From Amycolatopsis jejuensis (GTDB lineage: Bacteria; Actinomycetota; Actinomycetes; Mycobacteriales; Pseudonocardiaceae): DNA of 64,000 nt. Below, piece after piece: positions 1 to 9,604 of the stretch; position 1 is the first letter of the stretch; each line of letters starts with the position of its first letter. A program made the translations under genes and the position numbers. The DNA lies in assembly GCF_000717335.1 (NCBI RefSeq), contig NZ_JNYZ01000010.1, positions 62,001-126,000 of the forward strand, given 5' to 3'. The notes beneath the pieces were generated by a model. That model had not been told where the DNA came from. It saw only the letters and a program-made list of their open reading frames with translations, and made no database searches.

Positions 1-3000
1 CTTGCCATGATCAGCGAATCGGCACCGTGGTCGTAGAAGCTTTCGGTGCGGCCGATGCGGTTCGTTCCCAGTGCGTCGGCCCAGTGCGCGGTCAGCCGCT
101 GCTCCAGGCCGCCACCGGTCGGCGCCTCGGGTTCGGCGGCAAGCTGCGCCGGACGCCATCCGGCGAGCACCCGCCGGTCGACCTTGCCGTTGGCCGTCAC
201 CGGCAGCGCGTCGACGACCTGCAGGCACCCCGGAACCATGTGTGCGGGCAACCGTTCGGCGAGGAAATCTTCCAGGTCGACGGGATGCACCGGCGTTCGA
301 TCGGTTTTGACCCGGGCAGCGAAAAGGTGCATGCCGTGCGCAGCAAGGGCGTGCTCGTCGCCGGGCAGGCACAGCACTTCCTCGGCACCCACGTCGGCGA
401 GCAGTTCCCGCCACCGCGTGCGGGAAAGCAGCGGGCTGGGGCCGTGGTCGTCGTCGCCCGGACGCATCATGAACCCTTGGGTGAGCATGATGTTGGGGTG
501 GCTGCCGGTGGGTTCGGTGAACACGAGCCAGCCGCCCGGGGCGAGCAGGTCGGTGATCGTGGTCAGCGCGGCCGCCGGATCCACGGTACTGCTCAGCACC
601 CCCGCGGCCAGCACCACCTCCACCGAGTTCGGCGCGAACCCCTGCTCCCGGAGTTCACCGTCCACATCGAACAGTCCGAACCGGACTCCTTCGCCGCTGA
701 ATTCCGTGCGGGCAGCGGAAAGGTGGAACGCGGTGACGTCGGTGAAGTGGTAGTCCACGTCGTGCCCGGCGAGCAGCGGCAGCACCGAGGCGGTGGTGGC
801 GCCGGTTCCCGCTCCTGCTTCGAGCACCCGCAACGGACGGCCACTGTCGTGGGCGGCGGCAATCCGGAGCAGGACTGCGGCCGCTCCCGCGTTGAGGTAC
901 CGCGCGGCCGGATCGTCGCGGTACACCGCATGCGCCGGTCCGGCCTGTCCCTCGGGGAAGAGCAGTTCGAACGGGTTCTGCTCGTCGTCCAGCAGGGCGT
1001 CCAGCCGGTCAGCGTGTGCCCGATGGTAGGCGACAAACTCCTTGGTACACAACCCTTCCCGGCTGCGGGCTTCCACTCGCTCCCATGCTTCGCGCACCTC
1101 GTCAGCACTCGGCACCGCCTGGTATCCGTCCACAAGAGACTCCAGCCACTGGCGGACCAGCCATCGATGCCGCCCGGCCACCCTGGCCGCGGACAGCACG
1201 TCGTCCGCCGATTCCGCCCCGGAAAACGCGCCCCGACCAGCGAGTGCGTGCAGCATCGAAAGCCGCGACGCGTGATGCAGTTCCTCGATGTACTTCCGCA
1301 CGAGCGTGGGATCGGATTCGCCGATCTGTCGCTGCGCATGACGGCTCACCGTCTCCCGCAGCCGTTGCATGTCAACCGGTTCGGCAGTCCCGTGCGCCGG
1401 GACGGCGAACCCGAGCAAGCCGCCCTCTTCCCCGACCACGACCGCGGCTGCGCCCACCGCGGAATGTGTTTGCAGGACTGTCTCGATTTCGCCGAGCTCG
1501 ACCCGGTGCCCGCGGATCTTGACCTGACCGTCCTCGCGGCCGAGGAACTCGATCTCACCACCCGGCAGGTAGCGGCCGAGGTCGCCGGTGCGGTAGAGCC
1601 GCGTGCCGTCGCGGGGATGGGTGACGAACTTCGCCGCGGTCAGCTCCGCATCGCCGAGGTAGCCGAGCGCGAGCCCGGACCCGGTGATGCACAGCTCACC
1701 CACTGTCCACACCGGACAGTCGCGAAAGGACTCGTCGAGCACACGGAAACCCTGGTTCCGCAACGGAACGCCGTACGGAATACTGGGCAACGTCGGGTCC
1801 ACGTCGTCGATCGGGTGCACAATGGACCAGATCGACGCCTCGGTCGCACCGCCGAGCGACACCGTTTCCAACCCGGGTACCAGCTCCTTCGCTTTCCCGG
1901 GCAGCGGTACCGGAATCCAGTCCCCGGACAGCAGCGCCAGCCGCAGCGACGGCAGCGCCATCGGGTCGGACTCCAGGTACCCGGTGAGCATCTGCAGCTG
2001 CGCGGGCACGGAATTCCACAGCGTGACGCCGTGCCGGGCGACGAGGTCCGCCCAATGCGACGGGTCGGCTCCTCGCGCCGGATCCGGCAGCACCACCGCG
2101 CCGCCCGCGGCCAGCACGCCGAACACGTCGTACACCGACAGGTCGAAACCCAGCTGCGCCAAGCCGAGTACCCGGTCGTGCGGGCCGACCGAGAACCGCT
2201 CGGAGATGTCGTCGATGGTGTTCAGCGCCGCCCGGTGGCTGATCACCACTCCCTTCGGTGCCCCGGTGGACCCGGAGGTGTAGATGACGTAAGCAGGCGC
2301 GTCCGGGTCGCCCGGGACGACGGGCGGAATGTCGGCCTCCGGAGTCAACCGATCGACTCGGGTCAGCACGTGCCGCACCCCGGCCCCGGCGATGACCTTG
2401 TCCCGGCGCAGGCGTGGCTGTGTGGTGTCCAGCGGGAGATACGCGCGCCCGGCCAGCAAGACCCCCAGCGCGGCGGCGAGCTGGTCGGGGCCTTTGTCCA
2501 TCACCACCGCGACCGGCTCGGGACCGGCCGGCAGTGTGGCCGCCACCGCACCGGCGCGCCGAGCCAGGTCACCGTAACTGAGTTCACCGGCCGCCGAGAT
2601 CACTGCCACCGCGTCCGGAGTACGTGCGGCTTGTTCGAAGAAACCCTGGTGCAGCAAGGCATCCCGCAGCGGTCCGGCGGTGTCGTTCACCTTGTCCCGC
2701 TCGGCGACCTGCCAGGACGGCAATGCCACCGGCTCCTCGGCGAACCACGCCTGCTCCTCGTCGGCGAGGGCGCTCAGCACGGCGGAGAACGCGTCGAACA
2801 TGTCCGCCACGAGACCGTCCGGGAAGATGCCCTGCCGTTCGTCCCAGTCCACGACCAGTCCTTGCGCACCGTCGTTCACCTGGCAGTCCAGGAACACCTG
2901 CGGGGTCTGGGTGATACCCGCACCGAGCCGCCGTCCGCTCGCCGGTGCGTCGCCGGGACCGAGTCCGAGCGCGCTCGTGAAAACCACCGGCAGCAAAGCC

Positions 3001-4208
3001 TGCTCGCGACCACGAGCCCGCGCCACCTCACGCAGCACCTCAACGCCGGAATACAGCCGATGCTCGAGGTCCGCGAACAACTGCGCACCCAGCCCGCGTA
3101 CGCGATCCAGGAAACTCTTGCCCGCCAACGGTTCCACGGCGAGAACGCTGACCGAGGTGAAGTCGCCGACGATCCGGTCGACGGCCGGGTGCAGCGGCAA
3201 CCGGTTCAGCAACGTGACATTCAGGCTGAACCGGCCGCCACGGCTCCATCGGTCCAGCACCGAGGCGTAGGCGGCGAGCACCACATTGCCCGCGGTGACG
3301 CCGTGTGCGGCAGCGCGTTCCCGCAGCCGGGACCACTCCTCGGCAGCCAGCCGGAAGCGATGCCGCCGGAACCGGACCGGGCCGTCGTCCTCCGGATGCG
3401 GTGCCGACGGCAGTTCGGGTGCGGCGGGCAGCTGGTCGATCCGGGCTCGCCAGTACTCGCGATCCCGCTGGTACCGCGCGGTGTCGCGGTACCGCCGCTC
3501 GGCCAGCAGGTAGTCCCGGAAGGTGAGGTCGAGCGGCGGCAGCTCGCCGCCTGCGACGAGGGTGTCGAACTCGTCCAGCAGGATCGCCGCGCTCCCCCAG
3601 TCCGCGATGAGCGAATCGAGCGAGATGTGCATACGGTCGCCCTCGGCGGTGCGCACGATCCGCGGTTCGAACAACGGCCAGCGCGTGGTGTCGTAGACGC
3701 GATGGCCGAGTTCCTCGCGAATCCGATCGATCTCGGCGGCCGGGTCGGCGGCAGTCCGCAGGTCGTGCACCGTGATCCGCAACGGCGGCACCTCGGGCAG
3801 AATCCGCTGGTACCCGTCCTCCTCGAGGACCGCGCGGAGCATGTCGTGCCGCGCGACGAGGACGTTCCACGCCGTCTCAGCTGCCTCGGGATCGAGAACC
3901 GGGTAGTGCACTTCCAGGTAGCCGTGACAGGCGACGCCGCCGTAGCCGAAGGAAGCGCGGCGCCCGAGCAGGTACGCCGTCTGCACATCGGTGAGCGGGA
4001 ACGGCTCGTGCCGCGCCGCCGGGTCCGGGACGACGACCGGTTCCTCCGCGTCGAGCAGGCCGAGGATCTCGTCCCGGTGCTCGGCGAGCGCCTCCCGGCG
4101 GGTGCCGGTGAGCACGCCCTTCGGCGCCCGGAAGCGAAGCCGTCCTTCCTGGGCCCAGAGCTGCACCCCCAGGTCCTGGAGTTCGCTGATGAGCTGGTGT
4201 GCGGTCAT
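1..4208 (-). CDS. Cysteine-activating NRPS, Cy-A(MT)-T, cut by left edge
   Basis: Starts with ATG at 4208, overlapping the ATPase stop (ATGA); 1402 codons are visible and the frame is still open at base 1. Order: TubC-type docking domain (about 1-52), heterocyclisation domain with the DxxxxDxxS motif (DSLIADWGS, 198-206) in place of the condensation HHxxxDG, adenylation domain (about 520-910, TSGSTG near 642, YRTGDL near 870), an inserted SAM methyltransferase-fold domain with VLEAGAGTGATT (about 1125), the A10 end (NGKVDRR, about 1340) and a carrier domain whose GADSL serine lies at the edge. Reading the specificity pocket by eye gives D-L-Y-N-L-S-L-I-W-K, the cysteine code of HMWP2/PchE/PchF. 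It should form a thiazoline from cysteine on an upstream salicyl or thiazolinyl chain. The embedded domain may methylate or, as in PchE, epimerise. No salicyl-AMP ligase or aryl carrier is in view. Confidence 0.93.
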   Translation of the reverse strand, partial: MTAHQLISELQDLGVQLWAQEGRLRFRAPKGVLTGTRREALAEHRDEILGLLDAEEPVVVPDPAARHEPFPLTDVQTAYLLGRRASFGYGGVACHGYLEVHYPVLDPEAAETAWNVLVARHDMLRAVLEEDGYQRILPEVPPLRITVHDLRTAADPAAEIDRIREELGHRVYDTTRWPLFEPRIVRTAEGDRMHISLDSLIADWGSAAILLDEFDTLVAGGELPPLDLTFRDYLLAERRYRDTARYQRDREYWRARIDQLPAAPELPSAPHPEDDGPVRFRRHRFRLAAEEWSRLRERAAAHGVTAGNVVLAAYASVLDRWSRGGRFSLNVTLLNRLPLHPAVDRIVGDFTSVSVLAVEPLAGKSFLDRVRGLGAQLFADLEHRLYSGVEVLREVARARGREQALLPVVFTSALGLGPGDAPASGRRLGAGITQTPQVFLDCQVNDGAQGLVVDWDERQGIFPDGLVADMFDAFSAVLSALADEEQAWFAEEPVALPSWQVAERDKVNDTAGPLRDALLHQGFFEQAARTPDAVAVISAAGELSYGDLARRAGAVAATLPAGPEPVAVVMDKGPDQLAAALGVLLAGRAYLPLDTTQPRLRRDKVIAGAGVRHVLTRVDRLTPEADIPPVVPGDPDAPAYVIYTSGSTGAPKGVVISHRAALNTIDDISERFSVGPHDRVLGLAQLGFDLSVYDVFGVLAAGGAVVLPDPARGADPSHWADLVARHGVTLWNSVPAQLQMLTGYLESDPMALPSLRLALLSGDWIPVPLPGKAKELVPGLETVSLGGATEASIWSIVHPIDDVDPTLPSIPYGVPLRNQGFRVLDESFRDCPVWTVGELCITGSGLALGYLGDAELTAAKFVTHPRDGTRLYRTGDLGRYLPGGEIEFLGREDGQVKIRGHRVELGEIETVLQTHSAVGAAAVVVGEEGGLLGFAVPAHGTAEPVDMQRLRETVSRHAQRQIGESDPTLVRKYIEELHHASRLSMLHALAGRGAFSGAESADDVLSAARVAGRHRWLVRQWLESLVDGYQAVPSADEVREAWERVEARSREGLCTKEFVAYHRAHADRLDALLDDEQNPFELLFPEGQAGPAHAVYRDDPAARYLNAGAAAVLLRIAAAHDSGRPLRVLEAGAGTGATTASVLPLLAGHDVDYHFTDVTAFHLSAARTEFSGEGVRFGLFDVDGELREQGFAPNSVEVVLAAGVLSSTVDPAAALTTITDLLAPGGWLVFTEPTGSHPNIMLTQGFMMRPGDDDHGPSPLLSRTRWRELLADVGAEEVLCLPGDEHALAAHGMHLFAARVKTDRTPVHPVDLEDFLAERLPAHMVPGCLQVVDALPVTANGKVDRRVLAGWRPAQLAAEPEAPTGGGLEQRLTAHWADALGTNRIGRTESFYDHGADSLIMA

Positions 4209-5650
4209 GGTCGGAGCACTCCTCGTCGGTCCGCTGCACCGAGCAGGCGCAGGACGGATTCGCTGGGTTCTTCGTTGTCCGGCAGCAGGTCTTCGGCCCG
4301 GCCACACGCGGCGACGCGGCCCTCGGCGAGCACGAGCAGGTGATCCGCCGTGGTGGCCGCGACCCGCGGATCGTGCGTGACGAGCACGACGGCCAGGCCG
4401 AGCGCGGTCTGCAGTTCCGCGAGCAGATCGAGAATCCCGGCCTGGGTCTCCTCGTCCAGCGCGGCCGTCGCCTCGTCGCAGATCAGCACCTCCGGCTGCG
4501 CAGCCAGCGCCCTCGCCACCGCGACGCGCTGCCGCTGCCCGCCGGACAGTTCACCGGGCAGCCGCCCCACACACGAGGCAGGAAGGTGTACCGCGTCGAG
4601 CAGCCTGGCAATCTCGCTGGTCCGGGACACCGGGTCGCGCATCCTCAGCGGACGGTCGAGCGCGGTCCGCACGTCCTGTCGCGGGTGTAGTGCTTCGGCC
4701 GGGTTCTGCGCGACCAGGCCGAGCGCGGCCCGCTGCTGCGGCGTACGGCGCCGGACGTCGGCCGCCAACGCGGTGCCGTCCAGGAGGATTTCCCCGCCAC
4801 CGTCCGGATGCAGGCCGACGAGCCGCCGGGCGAGCGTGCTCTTGCCCGCGCCGGACACGCCGAGCACGGCAAGGCATTCCCCGGCCCGCACCTGCAGGTC
4901 CACGCCGGAGAGCACCTCTCGCTTGCCGTGCCGAGCAGAGAGCGCACGGGCCGACAGCACCACCGGCTGGGTACTCGGCTGCGTTGCCCGGCGCCGGAGC
5001 GGGCGGACCGGCGCGCTGCTCTCGACAATCCGGCCGGAGTCGACAGTGACGACCCGGTCCACGCCGGACTCGACGTCGTGACTGATCCACAGCAGCGCAA
5101 CGCCCTCGCTGCGCAGCCGCGCCAGCTCGGCCGCGACTTCCCGGGTAGCCACCGGGTCGAGCGCCGACGTGGGTTCGTCCAGCACCAGCAGCCTCGGCGA
5201 ACGAGCCATCGCCGCAGCGAGCACGACGCGCTGCTGCTGCCCGCCGGACAGCTGGTGCGGATAGCGGCGAGCGAACGAAGCCGGGAGCCCCACGCGTTCC
5301 AGCAACGGCCCGGCACTGCGTCCCCCGGCAACCCGCAGGATCGACCCGACCCTGGCGTACGGGTTGAGCACCGCACCCGGGTCCTGGCCGACGTAGCCGA
5401 CGATCCCGCCGCGGACCCCGGGCGCGGGTTCCGGAAGCATGTCGCGCCCGTCGACCCGGACCACGCCGGACTCGTAACGCACCCCAGGACGCAGGTGTCC
5501 GAGAACGGCAAGCGCGGTGGTCGTTTTGCCCGAACCGGAACGGCCTGCGAGCCCCACCGCCTCGCCCGCTGCGATCTGCAGGTCGATTCCGTCGAGAAGC
5601 CGCGTACCGGCCGCGCTGAGCCGCAACCCCTGGATGTCCACCAGGCTCAC
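4205..5650 (-). CDS. ABC transporter double ATPase (DppD-DppF fusion type)
   Basis: 481 aa from GTG at 5650, which overlaps the upstream permease stop (GTGA). Two complete nucleotide-binding domains sit in one chain. The first has Walker A GRSGSGKTT, signature LSGGQQQRV and Walker B LLVLDEPTSALD. The second has GVSGAGKST, LSGGQRQRV and VLICDEATAALD. This is the peptide/nickel (Opp/Dpp) family layout. It powers import by the two permeases and lipoprotein encoded just upstream. Its place between siderophore biosynthesis genes and the NRPS suggests import of the metal-loaded product rather than peptides (inference). Longer readings of the frame upstream of 5650 are antisense to nothing useful: they run through the permease in another frame. 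Confidence 0.92.
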   Translation of the reverse strand: MSLVDIQGLRLSAAGTRLLDGIDLQIAAGEAVGLAGRSGSGKTTTALAVLGHLRPGVRYESGVVRVDGRDMLPEPAPGVRGGIVGYVGQDPGAVLNPYARVGSILRVAGGRSAGPLLERVGLPASFARRYPHQLSGGQQQRVVLAAAMARSPRLLVLDEPTSALDPVATREVAAELARLRSEGVALLWISHDVESGVDRVVTVDSGRIVESSAPVRPLRRRATQPSTQPVVLSARALSARHGKREVLSGVDLQVRAGECLAVLGVSGAGKSTLARRLVGLHPDGGGEILLDGTALAADVRRRTPQQRAALGLVAQNPAEALHPRQDVRTALDRPLRMRDPVSRTSEIARLLDAVHLPASCVGRLPGELSGGQRQRVAVARALAAQPEVLICDEATAALDEETQAGILDLLAELQTALGLAVVLVTHDPRVAATTADHLLVLAEGRVAACGRAEDLLPDNEEPSESVLRLLGAADRRGVLRP

Positions 5651-6429
5651 GCGAGCACCCCCCTGGCCCGCGCACCGGCGCCGTCGGCCAGCAGATTCGC
5701 CGACACGGCAAGCAAAGCGACCCCGAGCATCGGGCCGAGCAGCGCCCACGGCTGCAGTGCTACGCCCGGCAACGCCTCTGCGATCAGCAGTCCCCAGTCC
5801 GAATCGGAGGTGCTCAAGCCCAGGAATCCCGCTGCCGCCACGAGGTAGACCGCGGATACGAAACGCACTCCCAGGTCGGCCAGCAAGGTCGCCGCCACCA
5901 ACGGCAGTACTTCCCGTCCCAGCAACCACATCCAGCCCTCCCCGCGCAGCACGGCGGCCTCCACGTGCGCCCGCCCGGCCACCTGGTCCCCGGCGGCGCG
6001 CGCGACGCGAGCGGACAGCGGGAGGCCGGACATCACCACCGCGAGTACCAGCCCGGTACGGTCCGGCAGCGCGGTGAGGATCAGCAGCAGCACCAGGATC
6101 GGCGGCACCGAGGCGAGTACGTCGAGCGGGCGCATCACCAGCGTTTCCGCCCACCGCGTTGCCGCCAGCGCGGTGAACAGCCCCGCGGCCGCACCGGCCA
6201 CCGTGCCGAGCACCGCCGCACCGGCGCTGGTCAGCAGCAGTGACCTGCCCCCGGCCAGCATCCGGGACACGACGTCACGGCCGAGCTGGTCGGTGCCGAG
6301 CCAGGTATCGGTACCCGGCGCGGCAAACGGGGGTCCCACCGGAGCCGTGGCGGAATACGGCGCCAATGCCGGACCGGCCAGCACCACGACGAGCACCACC
6401 ACGAACAGCGCCCACCCGATCCGGGTCAT
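5647..6429 (-). CDS. ABC transporter permease, DppC/OppC type
   Basis: 260 aa, about six membrane helices. An N-terminal helix (WALFVVVLVVVLAGPALAPY) is followed by the family motif WLGTDQLGRDVVSRML and the cytoplasmic EAA-like loop (residues near 170). The ATG at 6429 overlaps the stop of the preceding permease (ATGA); a GTG nine bases upstream is the alternative. It pairs with the DppB-type permease to form the channel of the metallophore-linked importer. Length and layout are ordinary for the BPD_transp_1 family. Confidence 0.9.
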   Translation of the reverse strand: MTRIGWALFVVVLVVVLAGPALAPYSATAPVGPPFAAPGTDTWLGTDQLGRDVVSRMLAGGRSLLLTSAGAAVLGTVAGAAAGLFTALAATRWAETLVMRPLDVLASVPPILVLLLILTALPDRTGLVLAVVMSGLPLSARVARAAGDQVAGRAHVEAAVLRGEGWMWLLGREVLPLVAATLLADLGVRFVSAVYLVAAAGFLGLSTSDSDWGLLIAEALPGVALQPWALLGPMLGVALLAVSANLLADGAGARARGVLA

Positions 6430-7361
6430 CGCGACCACCTCATCCGCGGAGTCAGCAGCACCGCCGCCAGATCGGCCACCACCAGCGCGAACACCGTGAC
6501 CGCACCGAGAATCAGCACCAGCGCCTGCACCACCGGCAGGTCAGCGCTCAGCACCGACGAAACGAGCAGCTCCCCGAGACCCGGGTAACCGAACACCCGC
6601 TCGACGAGCACCGTCCCGCCGAGCAGACCGGCCGCGGTGACCGCCCACACCTGCACCGCCACCGGCGCAACCGCAGGTACCACCACATGCCGCAACACGG
6701 TGCGCGACGGAATTCCGCTCAACCGCAGGAATTCCACCGGCGCCGAGCGCAACGCCGCCACCGCGGTGCCGCGGATCACCCGGATCGCGTAAGCCAGCCC
6801 GGAAAGCAGCAGGCTCAGCACCGGCAGCACCAGCGCGGACGGCCGGTCGAGCGGACTCGTCCCCGGCGGTACGAACGAGATGGCCGGGAAGATCGGCAAC
6901 ACGACGGCGAACAGCACCACCAGCCCTGCGGCGACGACGAACTCCGGTACCGACACCAGCAGCAGCGCACCAGCGGACACCATCCGGCGGTTCGCCGCCA
7001 CCACCCCGAGCAGGAGCGACAGCGGCATCAGCAGCACCACCGCCAGACCGGTCAGCAGCACCGAGTTCCCGACGCGATCGGACAGCATTTCGCCGACCCG
7101 CCGCCCGGTCGCCGACGTTCCGAAATCACCGCGCAGCACCCCGGCCGCCCATTCGGCGTAACGCCCGAGCACCGGCCGGTCGAGCCCGAGGTACTGCCGG
7201 GCCTGCGCGATCCGCTCGGGGGTCGCGGACGGGCCGAGGCGCGCCGTCGCCGGGTCCCCCGGCAGCAGGTCGACCCCGACGTAGACCAGGAACGACAACA
7301 GCGCCAGCACTACGACACCCAGCACCAGCCGCCGGACGACCAGTGCGCCGGCTCGGCTCAT
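6426..7361 (-). CDS. ABC transporter permease, DppB/OppB type
   Basis: 311 aa, six predicted membrane helices. The N-terminus has the DppB hallmark: a first helix, then LLPGDPATARLG and LGLDRPVLGRYAEWAAGVLRGDFG. The start ATG overlaps the stop of the lipoprotein gene (ATGA), so translation is coupled. It is the first inner-membrane subunit of the importer embedded in the metallophore operon. Confidence 0.92.
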   Translation of the reverse strand: MSRAGALVVRRLVLGVVVLALLSFLVYVGVDLLPGDPATARLGPSATPERIAQARQYLGLDRPVLGRYAEWAAGVLRGDFGTSATGRRVGEMLSDRVGNSVLLTGLAVVLLMPLSLLLGVVAANRRMVSAGALLLVSVPEFVVAAGLVVLFAVVLPIFPAISFVPPGTSPLDRPSALVLPVLSLLLSGLAYAIRVIRGTAVAALRSAPVEFLRLSGIPSRTVLRHVVVPAVAPVAVQVWAVTAAGLLGGTVLVERVFGYPGLGELLVSSVLSADLPVVQALVLILGAVTVFALVVADLAAVLLTPRMRWSR

Positions 7362-8899
7362 GCGAGACCGGCCTTGCCGAGGTACGGGTACTGCGCCTGG
7401 TCGTGCACTTCGATCCCGGTCACCTCCGCCCGCGACAGCGAGAGGATGTCCGCCTCACCCCATACGACGGTGTTCCCCTTGTCCGCCATCAGGTTCTGCA
7501 CCTGCTGCCAGGTCCGGACCCGGTCGGCTTCGCCGGTCGCGGCCATCGCCTGCGCGAGCGCCGCGGAGAAGTCGGCGTCGGGCAGCACGAGCGACGGGAT
7601 CCCGGACAGCCGCCCGTAAGCCACTGCCAGCGGGTACGTGCCGATCGAGAAGGTCACCGAGTCCGCCGCGGCAAGTGCGGCCGGTTCGAAGAACTCCGCC
7701 AGACCGACCAGCTGTGGCTGCACGTCGAGGCCGAGTTCCTTCATCTGCTCCGCGAACAGCTGGGTCGACGCGTTGTACCCGGTCTGGTACTCCGCGGACC
7801 GGGCGATCACCTTCACCCCCTCCGCGCCCGCTTCCCGCACCAGCCGGCGGGCCTGGTCGACGTCGCGCGCCAAGGGCGGCCGGTTGTCGAAATAGCGACT
7901 GCCGGCGCCGAAAAGGTCGTTACCGGGCACGCCGTACCCGAGGAACACGGTGTTCACCAGCGCCTGGCGGTCGATGCCCAGCCGCACTGCCCGTCGCAGC
8001 CGGGCATCGGCGAACGGCGGTTTGCGCGCGTTGAGCACGAAGGCGAAACCCGTGCGGTTCGCCGGTCCTGCGGTACGGACCTCCAGCCCGGACGCGGGAC
8101 GACCGGCTTTGGCCGTGGTGAACGGGATGTCCCCGGTGTAGTCGGCCAGGCCGGTGGTGACGGCATTCACCTGCGCCTGCGCGTCGGCAAGGCTGAGCAG
8201 CACCATCTCGTCGGCAGGCGCGGCCTCGCCCCAGTACTCGGGAAAGCGGGTCAACCTGCTTTCCCGTCCCGCCTCGAACGCGCGCACGCGGAACGGCCCG
8301 GTGCCCACCGCCTTGTCCGCGGTGAACGACGTGGCTCCCTCTTTGACCATTTTCGCCGGGAAGGCGGCAAGGAGCAGCGCCGGATCGCCGACCGCCGTGC
8401 GCGCCGGAACCCGCACTGTCTTGGTGTCGACGATTTCGACCTTCGTGAAGTCGAAGTACGTGGACAGCTCACTCGGGTGTGGTCGTCCGGGCGAACTCAT
8501 ATACGTGAAGCTGTACGCCACATCCCGCGCGGTGAACGGGGTCCCGTCGTGCCAGCGCACGCCTTCGCGCAGATGCAACAGGAACGACCGGCCGTCCGCT
8601 GCGTTGTCCAGTGATGTGGCCAGCGACGGCACGGCCGCGCCGTCCTTCTGCACGAACAGCGAGTCGTACACGATGTCATTGCGGACGAAGTCGATCGGCG
8701 CGCCACCGGCATACGGGTCAAGGCTTTCCGCAGCGCCGCCGCCGGTGAAGGCGACCCGCAGCACCCCACCGCGGCGCGGCAGCCGGGTGTTCGAAGCCGA
8801 CGTCGGCGCGACGGCACCGCCGGTACCGCAGGCGGCCAGCAGGGTCGCGGCACCGGTCATCCCGGCGAGCCGGAAGAACTCGCGACGGGGATGGGACAT
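7358..8899 (-). CDS. Extracellular solute-binding lipoprotein, SBP family 5
   Basis: 513 aa. The N-terminus combines a twin-arginine-like stretch (PRREFFRLAG) with a lipobox (LLAAC, Cys near residue 24), so it should be an anchored lipoprotein, possibly Tat-exported. The rest matches the OppA/DppA/NikA family (VAYSFTYM, GTGPFRV, LRRAVRLGIDRQALV). GGAG seven bases upstream supports ATG 8899. In this operon the likely ligand is the metal-metallophore complex. Siderophore importers are usually FecCD/BtuCD-type, so an Opp-type receptor is notable; staphylopine-type metallophores do use Opp-family importers (established). The ligand assignment is inference. Confidence 0.9.
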   Translation of the reverse strand: MSHPRREFFRLAGMTGAATLLAACGTGGAVAPTSASNTRLPRRGGVLRVAFTGGGAAESLDPYAGGAPIDFVRNDIVYDSLFVQKDGAAVPSLATSLDNAADGRSFLLHLREGVRWHDGTPFTARDVAYSFTYMSSPGRPHPSELSTYFDFTKVEIVDTKTVRVPARTAVGDPALLLAAFPAKMVKEGATSFTADKAVGTGPFRVRAFEAGRESRLTRFPEYWGEAAPADEMVLLSLADAQAQVNAVTTGLADYTGDIPFTTAKAGRPASGLEVRTAGPANRTGFAFVLNARKPPFADARLRRAVRLGIDRQALVNTVFLGYGVPGNDLFGAGSRYFDNRPPLARDVDQARRLVREAGAEGVKVIARSAEYQTGYNASTQLFAEQMKELGLDVQPQLVGLAEFFEPAALAAADSVTFSIGTYPLAVAYGRLSGIPSLVLPDADFSAALAQAMAATGEADRVRTWQQVQNLMADKGNTVVWGEADILSLSRAEVTGIEVHDQAQYPYLGKAGLA

Positions 8900-8917
8900 G
8901 GTTTTCTCCAGTCTCGG

Positions 8918-9604
8918 TCAGGCGGCGGGGACCAGCACGGCGCCGTGGGTCAAGGCGGGATCGGGCCGGGCTCGCAACCCCTCGAACTCCACCGCCAGTA
9001 CCCCGGTGTGTTCGGCAGGTTCGAGCCGGAACCCCTCGGCACCGCCGAGCAACCGGGTCACGGCCGCTTCGTCGGACGGCTGCACACCGAGCACGACTGT
9101 GCGCACCCCGGTGGCACCGTTGCGATGCGCAACCGCGGGCGGATGCTGAGGCGGGTCATAGGGGGTGACGAGGAACGGCAGCCGCGCGATGCGGGGGTAG
9201 CTGAACCGGAAGCGCGTCCGACGCCCGTCCGGCCGGGTCCGGGTCCAGCGCACGGCCCGCCCGGTGGCCACCCCGGCCGCCGCGAGGTCGGCCCGCAACG
9301 CATCCAGCCGCCGGTCGTCGACCAGGACGGCCACGTCGCAGAACCCCTCGCCACGCGCGGCCCATCCCACCATCCGGCGGCCCGCACCCCGGCCGAAAGC
9401 CAGGTCGAGGCCGACCCTCAGGACGCGGGCCGCACGCGGGGTGGTGAGGAGTTCGATGATCGGGCCATCGGGGAACCACACGTGGGCATGCAGCGCAGTG
9501 TCTTCCCGGGTCGCGAAATGCACGTCGAAACCCGCGGACCGGAAGTCGGCGACGGCGCTGGGCAGGTCGGTCACCCGTACCAGGACATGACTACACCGGC
9601 TCAT
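8918..9604 (-). CDS. VOC-superfamily (glyoxalase-like) protein
   Basis: 228 aa from ATG 9604, which has GGGGAGG seven bases upstream; a TTG at 9610 is an unlikely alternative. The first 14 bases overlap the end of the reductase gene. It reads as two betaalphabetabetabeta halves, HVLVRVTDLPSAVADF at the start and a second half from about residue 160, as in Glyoxalase_3-like proteins. Such proteins bind metals or act as dioxygenases, lyases or drug-binding proteins. No specific role in thiazoline siderophore clusters is known to me; resistance, product release from the metal or a tailoring step are all possible. Confidence 0.75.
   Translation of the reverse strand: MSRCSHVLVRVTDLPSAVADFRSAGFDVHFATREDTALHAHVWFPDGPIIELLTTPRAARVLRVGLDLAFGRGAGRRMVGWAARGEGFCDVAVLVDDRRLDALRADLAAAGVATGRAVRWTRTRPDGRRTRFRFSYPRIARLPFLVTPYDPPQHPPAVAHRNGATGVRTVVLGVQPSDEAAVTRLLGGAEGFRLEPAEHTGVLAVEFEGLRARPDPALTHGAVLVPAA

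Noticed and set aside
27..4343. Plus-strand frame of 1438 codons opposite the NRPS
   Set aside because: It is antisense to a full set of NRPS motifs, lacks any recognisable domain, and has the Arg/Gly/Gln-rich composition of GC-rich shadow frames.
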